DNA from: Bacteroidota bacterium
Lineage (GTDB): Bacteria > Bacteroidota > Bacteroidia > Bacteroidales > P3
Reading direction: 5' to 3'
Assembly (NCBI GenBank): GCA_017860255.1
Contig: JAFNAR010000017.1
Span: forward strand, 1-54,673
Length of the DNA: 54,673 bases
Shown: piece after piece, positions 17,629-26,250 of the stretch
Numbering within the stretch: position 1 is the first letter of the stretch
Layout: each line of letters begins with the position of its first letter
The notes under the pieces: model-generated
The model's database searches: none
What the model saw: the letters and a program-made list of their open reading frames with translations, nothing else
Told to the model about the DNA's origin: nothing
Made by a program: the position numbers and the translations under genes

Positions 17629-17639
17629 TAAATTTCTTT

Positions 17640-18161
17640 TTACGATAAATACAAATCTATCAACCCTACGGGAGCATTGATATATATTATCTTAGCGTCT
17701 CTATCTACCTTATTAATTATTTTATCAATTATAGGAATTAATATTTCTTTTTGGTTTAATTTTATAGAAAAAAGTGGTTGAGCTGGGTATTCAATTACAG
17801 ATTCAATAATTCCAATATTGCCTTTTTCACTATCCACTACTTCATAACCAACTATTTCATGAAAATAAAACTTATTCCCATCAAGTTTTGGAAGAAGAGA
17901 AAGAGGTAAATAAAGATCTTTACCTATCAACTTTAAACTATCATCTGGAGTAATGTTTTCAAATCTTACAATTGCCTTATTCCCATTTAATCTTATTGAA
18001 CTAATTGGATAAAGAACTAATACTTTATTTATTTCAATATAAACACCATCAAGTCTTGAATACTCTTCAGGTTCATCAACATCAAAAAACAAAACCAAAT
18101 CGCCCTTAAAGCCAAAAGGCTTAACAACCTTACCTAAATAATAAGTTTCTTTTCTGTCCAT
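17640..18161 (-). CDS. rimM: ribosome maturation factor RimM
   Basis: 173 aa. Helps assembly of the 30S head, binding S19. N-terminal RimM barrel (YYLGKVVKPFGFKGDLVLFF, then LNGNKAIVRFENI) and C-terminal PRC-like barrel (FYFHEIVGYEVVD, EYPAQPLFSIKL, ILIPIIDKIINKVD). Follows rpsP by 126 nt as in many genomes, but a terminator stands in the gap. Confidence 0.93.
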   Translation of the reverse strand: MDRKETYYLGKVVKPFGFKGDLVLFFDVDEPEEYSRLDGVYIEINKVLVLYPISSIRLNGNKAIVRFENITPDDSLKLIGKDLYLPLSLLPKLDGNKFYFHEIVGYEVVDSEKGNIGIIESVIEYPAQPLFSIKLNQKEILIPIIDKIINKVDRDAKIIYINAPVGLIDLYLS

Positions 18162-18220
18162 AATTAAAATTTTAAGATAAAATTACTACTCTTATATATG
18201 TGTAATTATTGTTTAAGGAT

Positions 18221-18257
18221 AAAAAAAGACCGTTCCTAATTAAAGAATACGGTCTTT
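18221..18257 (-). terminator. terminator/attenuator between rpsP and rimM
   Basis: Minus-strand stem AAAGACCGT (18257-18249) with ACGGTCTTT (18233-18225), 15-nt loop, then a run of seven T in all. Lies after rpsP and before rimM, so it probably reduces rimM relative to rpsP. Confidence 0.8.
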
Positions 18258-18287
18258 GCAATCATTATGAAGAATTATTATTTACAA

Positions 18288-18857
18288 TTATTCAGCTTTT
18301 GGCTCTTCAGATGTTTCTTCTGAAGTTTCAGCTTGTGCAGGAGTTTCTTCTGCTTGAGCCTTTGCTGCTTCTAGTTCAGCTCTTTTTGCTGCTTCGATTT
18401 CTTCTTTCTTTTTTTCAATTTCTGCAATACGTTTTGCATTAACTTCCATTTCTGCAGCTAAAGCTTTTTTAGCATCTGATTTCAAAGAATTTCTTTTTTC
18501 TTCCTTCTTTGCAGCAATCTTATTTTCTTTTTCAGTTAACCATGCATTAAATTTAGCATCTGCAACTTCTTGAGTAATTGCTTTCTTTTCAACTCCAATT
18601 TGAAGATGATGTTTAAGCATTGCTCCCTTATAAGAAAGAATTGCTCTTGCTGTATCAGTTGGTTGTGCACCATTTTTTAACCATTCACAAGCTCTTTCTG
18701 TATCCAAATTAATGGTTGCAGGAGAAGTCATTGGGTTGTAAGTACCAATTTTTTCAATAAATTTTCCATCACGTGCTGCTCGAGCATCCGCAATAACGAT
18801 ATGATAAAAAGGTTGTCCCTTTTTTCCATAACGTTGTAGTCTGATTTTTACTGCCAT
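18288..18857 (-). CDS. rpsP: 30S ribosomal protein S16 with long C-terminal tail
   Basis: 189 aa. The first 80 or so residues are S16 ([54 protein letters not shown]). The remaining 100 residues are a Lys/Glu/Ala-rich tail ending in Glu/Pro-rich sequence ([10 protein letters not shown]). Such tails are usual in Bacteroidota S16 and absent in E. coli (82 aa). Strong promoter upstream at 18899-18929. Confidence 0.95.
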   Translation of the reverse strand: MAVKIRLQRYGKKGQPFYHIVIADARAARDGKFIEKIGTYNPMTSPATINLDTERACEWLKNGAQPTDTARAILSYKGAMLKHHLQIGVEKKAITQEVADAKFNAWLTEKENKIAAKKEEKRNSLKSDAKKALAAEMEVNAKRIAEIEKKKEEIEAAKRAELEAAKAQAEETPAQAETSEETSEEPKAE

Positions 18858-18898
18858 AATAGCGTATTATTTTTATTGTTTTTTATTATTTGAGGGTG

Positions 18899-18929
18899 CA
18901 AAGATACATTTTATTTGTTTGATAGCAAA
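18899..18929 (-). promoter_or_regulatory. promoter TTTG-N19-TATCTTTG of rpsP
   Basis: Minus strand: TTTG 18929-18926, 19 nt, TATCTTTG 18906-18899, 42 nt before the rpsP ATG. Complete match to the consensus, as expected for a highly expressed ribosomal gene. Confidence 0.7.
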
Positions 18930-18973
18930 TTATTAAAGCATTTTTTCTTCTAAATGCAAAAAATATTCTTTCT

Positions 18974-20668
18974 CTAATTATGCCAAGTTTCTTCTAAATC
19001 CCAATTCTTTCTAATATTAATTGGTTTTGGAAAATAAATTATCTCTTCTGGAAGTAACATTTTTGAATAATCTCCATAATCCCATTCTTTATTATTATTC
19101 AAGTCTAGGATTATCCTTAATTTATAGCTTCCTTCTTTAAGATTTGAGAAAGCAATCCTTTCTTTATTATTAGAAAATAGTTTGTTTAATTCTTTTCCCT
19201 GACTATCTTCCAAAATTAACATATAAGACATTTTTTCATTTATAGTATCATCAATATTAAAAAAGAAATTTCCATAATCGGACTCAGAGTCAATTTGAAG
19301 AGAGAATGAAAGCGAATCATTTGTTTGATTAAGTGAATTTTTTATTATGCCTTGTGGAATAATAATTATTTGTTTTGAGTTTTGAGGAAGCTTTTCTTCA
19401 ATTTCGAGATAAAGAGGGAAAATAGATGAAGGTTTTAAATGAATTGCAAAAGTATCTTCGTTTGATATTCTTTGAGCTTGAAATACAGACGAAGTATCTA
19501 TAATTGGGAAAGGCATTTCAATTAAACATTTTTCAAAAAAAGCTTGATTTAATGCAGGAGTTTTAAGAAAGAAAGTATCTTTTATTTTGTCTTCAATTTT
19601 TCTAAGATTAAATAGTTCAACTACTTCCTTTAATCCTTTTTCAATTACAACCATTTTAATGGAATCTAACGGTTGTTTTAAACTCCAAATATCTATTGTG
19701 TCTTTAGCTTTGCTATAATGGAAATATAAATCCTTGTCTTGTAATCCAGAAAATTTCGGATATTCAAATACAAAATTCAAACTATCTGTTGTCGATTTAG
19801 AAAAAACTAATTGCATACGATAATTTGAAATTAATTTACTTGACGAAAGACTTATTAAAGAATCCTTAGGTTCAAAAAAATAGAGTAAATTATTTTTAGG
19901 TGCTTTGGTTTTAGGTAACGTGTCAAGTTTATAAATTGTTGACTCAACTCTTTCTTTTTCAAAAGCAATCCCTTCATTGCTTAAATCATAAATAAGATTT
20001 TGATTTTTGTCATCAAGTGCTAATATTTGATATGTGCCTTGCGCAATATTCTGAAAATGATAATTTCCATTTGAGTCTGTTCTTGTTATATATGAAGGTT
20101 TTTCTTTTTTAGCAATATCTTTTTCTTCTGACTTATAAAGCATAACATCTCTCTTAGCCATAGGCTTCAAACTATATGCTTCCAAAACCTCACCTTTGTA
20201 TTCAAAAGTATCTATAACATTTCCAGTCGAGAAGCTATAAACAAAATTATTTAACCTATTTCCTTCTGTATAATCAATAATTGAACTCCCAAAATCAAAA
20301 ATATATGTTGTATTCTCTTCCAAAGTATCAGTCCAGCTAACTTTTAGAGTTTTTAAATGAGCCTTAACCACTGGTTTATTTTTAAGAGGAGGAGAAATAA
20401 TTATTTCTTCTGAAGTATTTTCAGTACTAATATACTCATCAAATACTATTTCAAATGATTTCCCTTGGAAATTAGTACTATTATGTGGAGGTTTTGAAAA
20501 TTTAGATTTTGGAGGAGTTCTATCAAATTGTCCTCCAGAAGGTGTTCCTATTTGAGCACAAGAGAAAAACATAATTGCCAAAACTCCACAAATAATTATT
20601 TTTGAAGCAAATATTTTAATCATTTCTGGGAATCTAAACTTATTTCTCATCTTACTCATTAATTTCAA
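18974..20668 (-). CDS. Ig-like (SbsA/Big_5) lipoprotein
   Basis: 564 aa. N-terminal membrane segment with lipobox cysteine in IMFFSCAQIGTPSGG (C37); the PSGGQFDRTPPK start is the hallmark of a Bacteroidota lipoprotein family with an SbsA Ig-like domain, here about 50-150 (FEIVFDEYIS, ILEENTTYIFDFG-like pattern). The rest is beta-rich with a carboxypeptidase-regulatory-like stretch (TRTDSNGNYHFQNIAQGTYQ, 190-220). Several ATGs precede the membrane segment (residues 1, 4, 7, 16), so the exact start is uncertain. Last gene of the patatin-lolD-rlmB operon. Confidence 0.8.
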   Translation of the reverse strand: MKLMSKMRNKFRFPEMIKIFASKIIICGVLAIMFFSCAQIGTPSGGQFDRTPPKSKFSKPPHNSTNFQGKSFEIVFDEYISTENTSEEIIISPPLKNKPVVKAHLKTLKVSWTDTLEENTTYIFDFGSSIIDYTEGNRLNNFVYSFSTGNVIDTFEYKGEVLEAYSLKPMAKRDVMLYKSEEKDIAKKEKPSYITRTDSNGNYHFQNIAQGTYQILALDDKNQNLIYDLSNEGIAFEKERVESTIYKLDTLPKTKAPKNNLLYFFEPKDSLISLSSSKLISNYRMQLVFSKSTTDSLNFVFEYPKFSGLQDKDLYFHYSKAKDTIDIWSLKQPLDSIKMVVIEKGLKEVVELFNLRKIEDKIKDTFFLKTPALNQAFFEKCLIEMPFPIIDTSSVFQAQRISNEDTFAIHLKPSSIFPLYLEIEEKLPQNSKQIIIIPQGIIKNSLNQTNDSLSFSLQIDSESDYGNFFFNIDDTINEKMSYMLILEDSQGKELNKLFSNNKERIAFSNLKEGSYKLRIILDLNNNKEWDYGDYSKMLLPEEIIYFPKPINIRKNWDLEETWHN

Positions 20669-20691
20669 ATTTCTTTTTAAAATATCTCTAT

Positions 20692-21432
20692 TTACAGCAA
20701 ATCTCTTTGTCTAACAACCTCATAAATTAAAATTCCAGCAGCAACAGAAACATTAAGTGACTCAATATTAGCTTTGATTGGAATCTTTATTCTTTTATCA
20801 CATAATTTAATAATCTCTTGAGAAACACCAGTATCTTCAGAGCCCATTACTATCATCAAACTTTCTTTCATTGAAACTTGAGTATAGAGCTCTCCTCCTT
20901 TTTCTGTTGCACAATACACGTTAACACCCATTTGCTTTGCAATATTTATTGTGGTTTTAAGGTTTACTTCTCTGCAAATTGGTATTCTCAAAAGAGCTCC
21001 TGAGGAAGTTTTAATTGCATCTTCATTAATTTGAGCTGAAGAATATTGAGGGACAATAATTGCATCAACTCCTGCACATTCTGCACTTCTTGCAATTGCA
21101 CCAAGATTTCTTACATCAGTTACCCTATCAAGCATTAGAAGAAAAGGCATCTTACCCTTCTCAATAATTTGAGTTACTATTTCTTCAAAATTATAATACT
21201 CAATAAGAGAAATAACAGCAACAACCCCTTGATGATTGTTTCTAGTTAATCTATTTAATTTTTCAACTGGAACATATTGAACTACTGTATTTCTTTTTCT
21301 AATTTCTTCCTTTAATTCTTGCAAAAGACTTCCCTGCAAAGTAGATTGAAGAAAAATCTTTTCAATTTCTTTTCCACTACGAAGAGCTTCTACCACTGGT
21401 CTAATTCCATAAATCAATTGTGATTCTTTCAT
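20692..21432 (-). CDS. rlmB: 23S rRNA 2'-O-methyltransferase RlmB (TrmH/SpoU family)
   Basis: 246 aa. N-terminal substrate-binding domain (YGIRPVVEALRSGKEIEKIF, NHQGVVAVIS) and SPOUT knot domain with the three SpoU motifs: LDRVTDVRNLGAIARSAECAG, MVMGSEDTGVS-type IVMGSEDTGVS, and IPIKANIESLNVSVAAGILI. Methylates G2251 of 23S rRNA in E. coli. Co-directional, 14 nt from the ABC gene. Confidence 0.92.
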   Translation of the reverse strand: MKESQLIYGIRPVVEALRSGKEIEKIFLQSTLQGSLLQELKEEIRKRNTVVQYVPVEKLNRLTRNNHQGVVAVISLIEYYNFEEIVTQIIEKGKMPFLLMLDRVTDVRNLGAIARSAECAGVDAIIVPQYSSAQINEDAIKTSSGALLRIPICREVNLKTTINIAKQMGVNVYCATEKGGELYTQVSMKESLMIVMGSEDTGVSQEIIKLCDKRIKIPIKANIESLNVSVAAGILIYEVVRQRDLL

Positions 21433-21446
21433 ATTTTTTGGTTTTT

Positions 21447-22115
21447 TTATTCTATTATTTGTCCATCTTTCATAAGAAGTTTTCTATCGCTCATATTAGC
21501 TAATTCTTCATTATGTGTTACTATTAAAAATGTTTGTTTATATAAATCTCTTAGGGAGAAAAATAGGCTATGAAGTTCTTTAGCATTTTGAGAATCCAAA
21601 TTACCAGAAGGTTCATCGGCTAATATAATTGAAGGTTTATTGATTAGAGCTCTTGCAACTGCAACTCTTTGTTGTTCTCCTCCAGATAGCTCAGATGGTT
21701 TGTGGTGCATTCTATCTCTAATTTGAAGAATATCAAAAAGACCTTCTGCTTCCTTAATGGCTTCTTTCTTGCTTTTTCTTGCAATAAAAGCAGGAATGCA
21801 AGCATTTTCAATCGCCGTAAACTCTGCTAAAAGATGATGAAACTGAAAAACAAAACCAATTTCTTTATTCCTAAAATCTGCAATTTGCGATTCTGTCATT
21901 TTAGTAGTTTCTTTTCCATGTACCCAAACCTCTCCCTTATCAGCTTTATTTAAAGTCCCTATTATCTGCAAAAGAGTAGTTTTTCCTGTTCCTGAAGCTC
22001 CAACTATTGAAACAATTTCTGATGAATTTATTCCAATATTAATTCCCTTAAGAATTTGAAGATTGCCGAATGATTTATATAGATTTTTAACTTCAATCAT
22101 ATAATTATCTGTCAA
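21447..22115 (-). CDS. lolD: ABC transporter ATPase, LolD type
   Basis: 222 aa. Walker [10 protein letters not shown] at 39-47, signature [15 protein letters not shown], Walker [15 protein letters not shown]-loop VTHNEELA. The length and the Q-loop [13 protein letters not shown] match LolD/MacB-type ATPases; in LolCDE it drives lipoprotein release to the outer membrane. No permease lies beside it. Its start overlaps the end of the patatin gene by 11 nt, so they are co-translated. Confidence 0.88.
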   Translation of the reverse strand: MTDNYMIEVKNLYKSFGNLQILKGINIGINSSEIVSIVGASGTGKTTLLQIIGTLNKADKGEVWVHGKETTKMTESQIADFRNKEIGFVFQFHHLLAEFTAIENACIPAFIARKSKKEAIKEAEGLFDILQIRDRMHHKPSELSGGEQQRVAVARALINKPSIILADEPSGNLDSQNAKELHSLFFSLRDLYKQTFLIVTHNEELANMSDRKLLMKDGQIIE

Positions 22116-24423
22116 TATTTTTTCTGTTAAACATTATGTATCCAAAGTTCACTGATATTGTAAATGGATTAGATTTAATATCATCTCTTTGATGATAACC
22201 AGCAATTATGCTTAAAGGACCTATTGGAGTATTGAATACTAATGTTGAACTTATTATTAGATATATCTTATTAAAAAAATCAGTGGAATAGGTTGGAAGA
22301 TTATTATCTTTGGTAATTATTCGAGAAATTGGAGCATAAAGATTCCCATTTAATCTAAACGAAGCATCAATTCTATAGAAACTTACCTTAAAGATATTTT
22401 CTGTTCCAAATGCCAAATATTGATTAGCCCTATATTCTGGCATAAATTGTGTAAGAGTTTCTAACGTAGGGGAATAAACTCCTGCATTTAGTAATGTTGA
22501 ATTATAATTGGAAAAGAGGTTTTGAAAAGAATAGAACACATCTGCATTAAATCCAAATGCAAAATTCTTAGTTATATCAAAGTATTGTTTATGACGGAAA
22601 CTAAATTGCATCCATCCATGAACCTTCTCTTTAGAATCTGATATCGTTGAAGTATTTCCTGGAGTAAAATTCTCTTTCCCTTGTATATATTGCAATTGTA
22701 TCTTTGAAAAAACTCCTGATGTAGGAAACTGAAAATCATTCAAAGAAGAAAGACATCTTGTTAATCCTGATGCAAAATGGTGAAATCTTGTATTGTCTGC
22801 AGTATCATAAATGGTTGTGTTCTTTATATTGAAATATTCATCATCAACAAGTCCATAACCAGCATTAAAAACCAACTTATCTTTCACCCCAATGGGAATT
22901 CCTAAATTAAGCTGAATATTAGTTTCATTTTGAACAATGTAGTTTAAAGGAGAAAAATCAAAGAAGTTTGTTTTTAAATTATAGTAGCTCCATTTATTTG
23001 CATTAAACTCAACTTCTGCAAAGAATGGGAAATGAGAAGGATAATCTAATCGTACACCTGTCATAAAAGAAGTGTAATATCTTCCTAAGAATATATTAGT
23101 ATTTAACTGCCATGAATGATTATGTAAATAATTATATTCTGTTCCTAAATATAAATGAGAAATAGGATTTGAAGAAAGCAAACCTCCTACTTTTACTTTA
23201 AAATTCTCTTGTGTATTTACGTTTAGGTTTAAGACATAAGATTGAGAAAAGTTATTATAATATATGTATGGCTGAACAGATTTAATGTTTCTATCAAAAC
23301 ATAAAGAAAAATAATTTCTCTTAATTTGTTCTGAAAAATTTATATGAGAAGAATTGTAGTGTAATGACCTCTCAATATAATTTTTTTGTGCATGATTTAC
23401 TCCCTCTACAATAACATTGTTAATTACAAAAGGAGGCTTTCTCTTATTGAAATTATCTCTAATTTGGATTAATTCATCTTTATTTATTGAATCTTTTTGA
23501 AACTCTTTAATTTCAGCAATCTTTTCCAAAGCTGCATTATAACCAATAGAATAAGTTTCTTCCATTTTACCAAAATCCAAAATGCCATATGGTTTTAAAT
23601 CTGGTTCAATTATTACACTATTCTTACAAGTTATGTTATAATCCGTTTCTTTTGTTGCAATATTCTGAAGATATGAAACAATATCCCCTTCTCTTGGTGG
23701 AGGATAGTTTCCTGAAATCTTAATACCGATAATAATGTCGGGATTATATATTTCTTGCATTTCTTTTGAAGGAAAGTTATTATACATTCCGCCGTCAAAC
23801 ATCAATTTCCCATCAACTTTTATTGGTTCAAAATAGAAAGGAAATGTCATTGATGCTCGTACTGCTTGTCCTAAATCACCTTTTCTTCTAATACTTGCTT
23901 TCCCTGCTTCAATATCAGATGTAATGCAAAAAAAAGGAATCATAAGGGAGTCAAAATTATTATTTGCAACTGCAGAGGCTCCTGCAAAGATTTCCATTAA
24001 AGCATAATCCATCTGTATTGGATTGACTACTGAAGAAGGTATTTGAAATTTAAATTTATTTTTTGTGTCAAATGAGAATGATAATAGTGCTAGATCTTTT
24101 TCGTTTTCTTTATAAAAATAAGAATAGTTTTTATCTACTTTACCTGCAAGCCAACGTTGAAAATCTTCAGAAAGAAATAATCTTTTCATTTCTTCAACGC
24201 TATAACCTGAAGCATATAATGCTCCAACAATTGCTCCAACTGAAGAGCCAGCAATATAATCTATAGGGATATTATTTTCCTCCAAAGCTTGAATTGCTCC
24301 AATATGCGCAAGACCTCTTGCTCCACCACCACTAAGAACCAATCCCACCTTTTGTGTTCTTTGTGAGAAACAAGGTGAAATTGCCATTAGAAGTGACAGA
24401 ACAAAAAGTATTGCTTTTTTCAT
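22105..24423 (-). CDS. patatin-like phospholipase with outer-membrane barrel
   Basis: 772 aa. Signal peptide (ends SPCFSQ), then a patatin domain about 25-310: oxyanion loop GGGARG at 32-37, nucleophile motif GSSVG at 59-63 (Ser61), catalytic Asp in FDGGMYNN near 215. A POTRA-like segment follows (PPFVINNVIVEGVNHAQ) and residues 400-772 form a BamA/Omp85-like barrel ending in NFGYIMFNR. This is the PlpD/RssA-barrel type (type Vd autotransporter), common in Bacteroidota. Its operon with a LolD-like ATPase fits an envelope lipid or lipoprotein role. Confidence 0.9.
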   Translation of the reverse strand: MKKAILFVLSLLMAISPCFSQRTQKVGLVLSGGGARGLAHIGAIQALEENNIPIDYIAGSSVGAIVGALYASGYSVEEMKRLFLSEDFQRWLAGKVDKNYSYFYKENEKDLALLSFSFDTKNKFKFQIPSSVVNPIQMDYALMEIFAGASAVANNNFDSLMIPFFCITSDIEAGKASIRRKGDLGQAVRASMTFPFYFEPIKVDGKLMFDGGMYNNFPSKEMQEIYNPDIIIGIKISGNYPPPREGDIVSYLQNIATKETDYNITCKNSVIIEPDLKPYGILDFGKMEETYSIGYNAALEKIAEIKEFQKDSINKDELIQIRDNFNKRKPPFVINNVIVEGVNHAQKNYIERSLHYNSSHINFSEQIKRNYFSLCFDRNIKSVQPYIYYNNFSQSYVLNLNVNTQENFKVKVGGLLSSNPISHLYLGTEYNYLHNHSWQLNTNIFLGRYYTSFMTGVRLDYPSHFPFFAEVEFNANKWSYYNLKTNFFDFSPLNYIVQNETNIQLNLGIPIGVKDKLVFNAGYGLVDDEYFNIKNTTIYDTADNTRFHHFASGLTRCLSSLNDFQFPTSGVFSKIQLQYIQGKENFTPGNTSTISDSKEKVHGWMQFSFRHKQYFDITKNFAFGFNADVFYSFQNLFSNYNSTLLNAGVYSPTLETLTQFMPEYRANQYLAFGTENIFKVSFYRIDASFRLNGNLYAPISRIITKDNNLPTYSTDFFNKIYLIISSTLVFNTPIGPLSIIAGYHQRDDIKSNPFTISVNFGYIMFNRKNIDR

Positions 24424-24457
24424 TAATATAAGTTGTACTTTTATCTTTGAAAAATAA

Positions 24458-25642
24458 TTAAGCTTTATCTAAAGCTTGTCGTAAATCGTTGATAATATCT
24501 TGAGCATCTTCAATTCCAACAGAGAAACGAACTAATCCTTCTCCAATTCCAGCACTCTTACGAGCTTCAGGAGTCATTTTTGAATGTGTCATTGAAGCTG
24601 GATGTTGAATAAGAGTTTCAACACCTCCTAAAGAAACAGCCAAAATACACAATTTAACATTATTCATTAAACTTCTACCTGCTTCCAAACCACCTTTTAG
24701 TCCGAAACTTATCATAGTTCCAGGTCCTTTCATTTGTTTTGCAACCAAGTCTTTTTGAGCAAATGAGTCCAAGCCAGGATATTTAATCCATTCAATCTTA
24801 GGATGTTTTTCCAAGAATGTTGCAATTTTCTTTGCATTTTCTTGAGCTCTTTCAATTCTAATTGCAAGAGTTTTCACTCCACGAATAACCATATATGCTT
24901 GATGAGGATCCATATTTCCACCTAAGTTATACATCATTCCTCTAATTTTTTCATGAAGTTCTTTTGTTTTTGCAATAACAATACCTCCAACAATATCAGC
25001 ATGTCCATTAATAAACTTAGTTACTGAATGCAAAACAACATCAGCTCCAAGGTCAATTGGGTTTTGAAGATATGGAGAACAGAAAGTATTGTCAACAACC
25101 AAAACTGCACCAATTGAATGAGCTATTTCAGCACAAGCCTTAATGTCAGTTATGTCCATAGTTGGATTAGCTGGTGTTTCAATATAAATCATTTTTGTGT
25201 TAGGCTTAATTGCTGCTTTTATTTCACTTAAATCAGCAGTATTAACATAAGTCGATTGAACTCCAAAACGTGATAAATGTTGTTCCATCATAACTCTCGA
25301 TGCACCATAAACTGCAGCAGAGCTAATCATGTGGTCATTTGCACTTAATAAGGCCATATAAACTGTTGAAACAGCTGCCATTCCTGAAGCAAAAGCTGTT
25401 GAATCAAAACCATGTTCTAAAAGAGCAATTTGACGTTCCAACGCTTTAACTGTTGGATTTCCCATTCTTGAATAAATGTATCCTTGTTTTGTTCCTGCAA
25501 AACATTCTGCTCCATCTTCTGCACTTTCAAAAGCGAAGGTTGATGTTTGATAAATTGGCACTGTTGCACTTTTATATTCGTCATGATGACCGCTGTAGTG
25601 GATTAGTTGTGAGCTAAAACCGTAATCTTTTGGATTTTCCAT
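24458..25642 (-). CDS. Cys/Met-metabolism PLP enzyme, methionine gamma-lyase-like
   Basis: 394 aa. PLP lysine K209 in LHSVTKFINGH, phosphate site SGMAAVSTVYMAL, IYIETPANPTMDITD and the C-terminal SLGGVETLIQHPASMTHS. Overall closest in pattern to methionine gamma-lyase, but where that enzyme has Y114 and C116 (YGC) this protein has Y112 and A114 (YGA), so the cysteine tied to high methionine elimination is missing. It could be a cystathionine gamma-lyase or gamma-synthase with broad specificity. Stands alone with its own -7 box at 25686-25693. Confidence 0.85.
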   Translation of the reverse strand: MENPKDYGFSSQLIHYSGHHDEYKSATVPIYQTSTFAFESAEDGAECFAGTKQGYIYSRMGNPTVKALERQIALLEHGFDSTAFASGMAAVSTVYMALLSANDHMISSAAVYGASRVMMEQHLSRFGVQSTYVNTADLSEIKAAIKPNTKMIYIETPANPTMDITDIKACAEIAHSIGAVLVVDNTFCSPYLQNPIDLGADVVLHSVTKFINGHADIVGGIVIAKTKELHEKIRGMMYNLGGNMDPHQAYMVIRGVKTLAIRIERAQENAKKIATFLEKHPKIEWIKYPGLDSFAQKDLVAKQMKGPGTMISFGLKGGLEAGRSLMNNVKLCILAVSLGGVETLIQHPASMTHSKMTPEARKSAGIGEGLVRFSVGIEDAQDIINDLRQALDKA

Positions 25643-25685
25643 ATTCTATAATATTATTTGTTAAACGATAATTAAATTTCTCATG

Positions 25686-25693
25686 CAAAAATA
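25686..25693 (-). promoter_or_regulatory. -7 box TATTTTTG of the PLP enzyme gene
   Basis: Minus-strand TATTTTTG, 44 nt before the ATG at 25642. No TTTG at the expected -33 distance. Confidence 0.5.
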
Positions 25694-25813
25694 CAAAACA
25701 AATCAATACAATAATAAATATTCCCCTCCCTTGTGAAATTGTTTTATCATACATAAACTATATTTACGCTAATTTTAATAAGATTATTTTTGCTTAATTG
25801 AAGATTATTTTTA

Positions 25814-26010
25814 CAAGAATAAGGAAAAAAACTCTTTAAATCAAGTAAAAATTTATTTTTATCAAGAAAAAATTCTGCAAGGTGGTAGGATGTTGTATGT
25901 ATCCTGGCAGGATACAATATGTAAGGTGGCAGGATACAATGTGCAAGGTGGCAGGATGCAAAATTTAATCCTGATGTTATTAAACTATAACAAGGCTTTG
26001 ATAAACTTTT
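25814..26010. repeat. 22-bp-pitch intergenic word array (array B)
   Basis: Centre: four 22-bp units at 25877, 25899, 25921, 25943. Three carry GCAAGGTGG(C/T)AGGAT-type words; the second is the palindrome TGTATCCTGGCAGGATACA. Left units near 25820, 25842, 25863 (CAAG words); right units at 25960, 25981, 26002 (TAAACT words). It is the inverted homologue of array A: 96% identity in the centre, with recognisable homology over about 190 bp. Lies in the divergent gap between the PLP enzyme and mutB, upstream of both promoters. Confidence 0.8.
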
Positions 26011-26181
26011 TTCAAACATAAACTTTTTTCCCAGTATATCTTATTCATAAATCAATGTTGCATTTTCGATATATGGTAATTAAAATCTCTACTTTTATTC
26101 TTATTTAAAATTGAAGAAGTATTATTATCATTTTTAAAAGCAGAATATTATGTGTCAAAAAAAAGAAAAAAGAAATTTTTG

Positions 26182-26212
26182 TTGGTTAATTCATTATTAT
26201 GGTATAATTTTG
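26182..26212 (+). promoter_or_regulatory. promoter TTG-N20-TAATTTTG of mutB
   Basis: TTG at 26182-26184 and TAATTTTG at 26205-26212, 38 nt before the mutB ATG. Good match to the consensus. Confidence 0.6.
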
Positions 26213-26250
26213 CAATCCAATTACATGATTTTAATTTAAAATAAAATATA

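Noticed and set aside
25747..26019. 90-codon minus-strand reading frame over array B
   Set aside because: It is created by the periodic words themselves, lacks a promoter at the right place and has no protein-like pattern.
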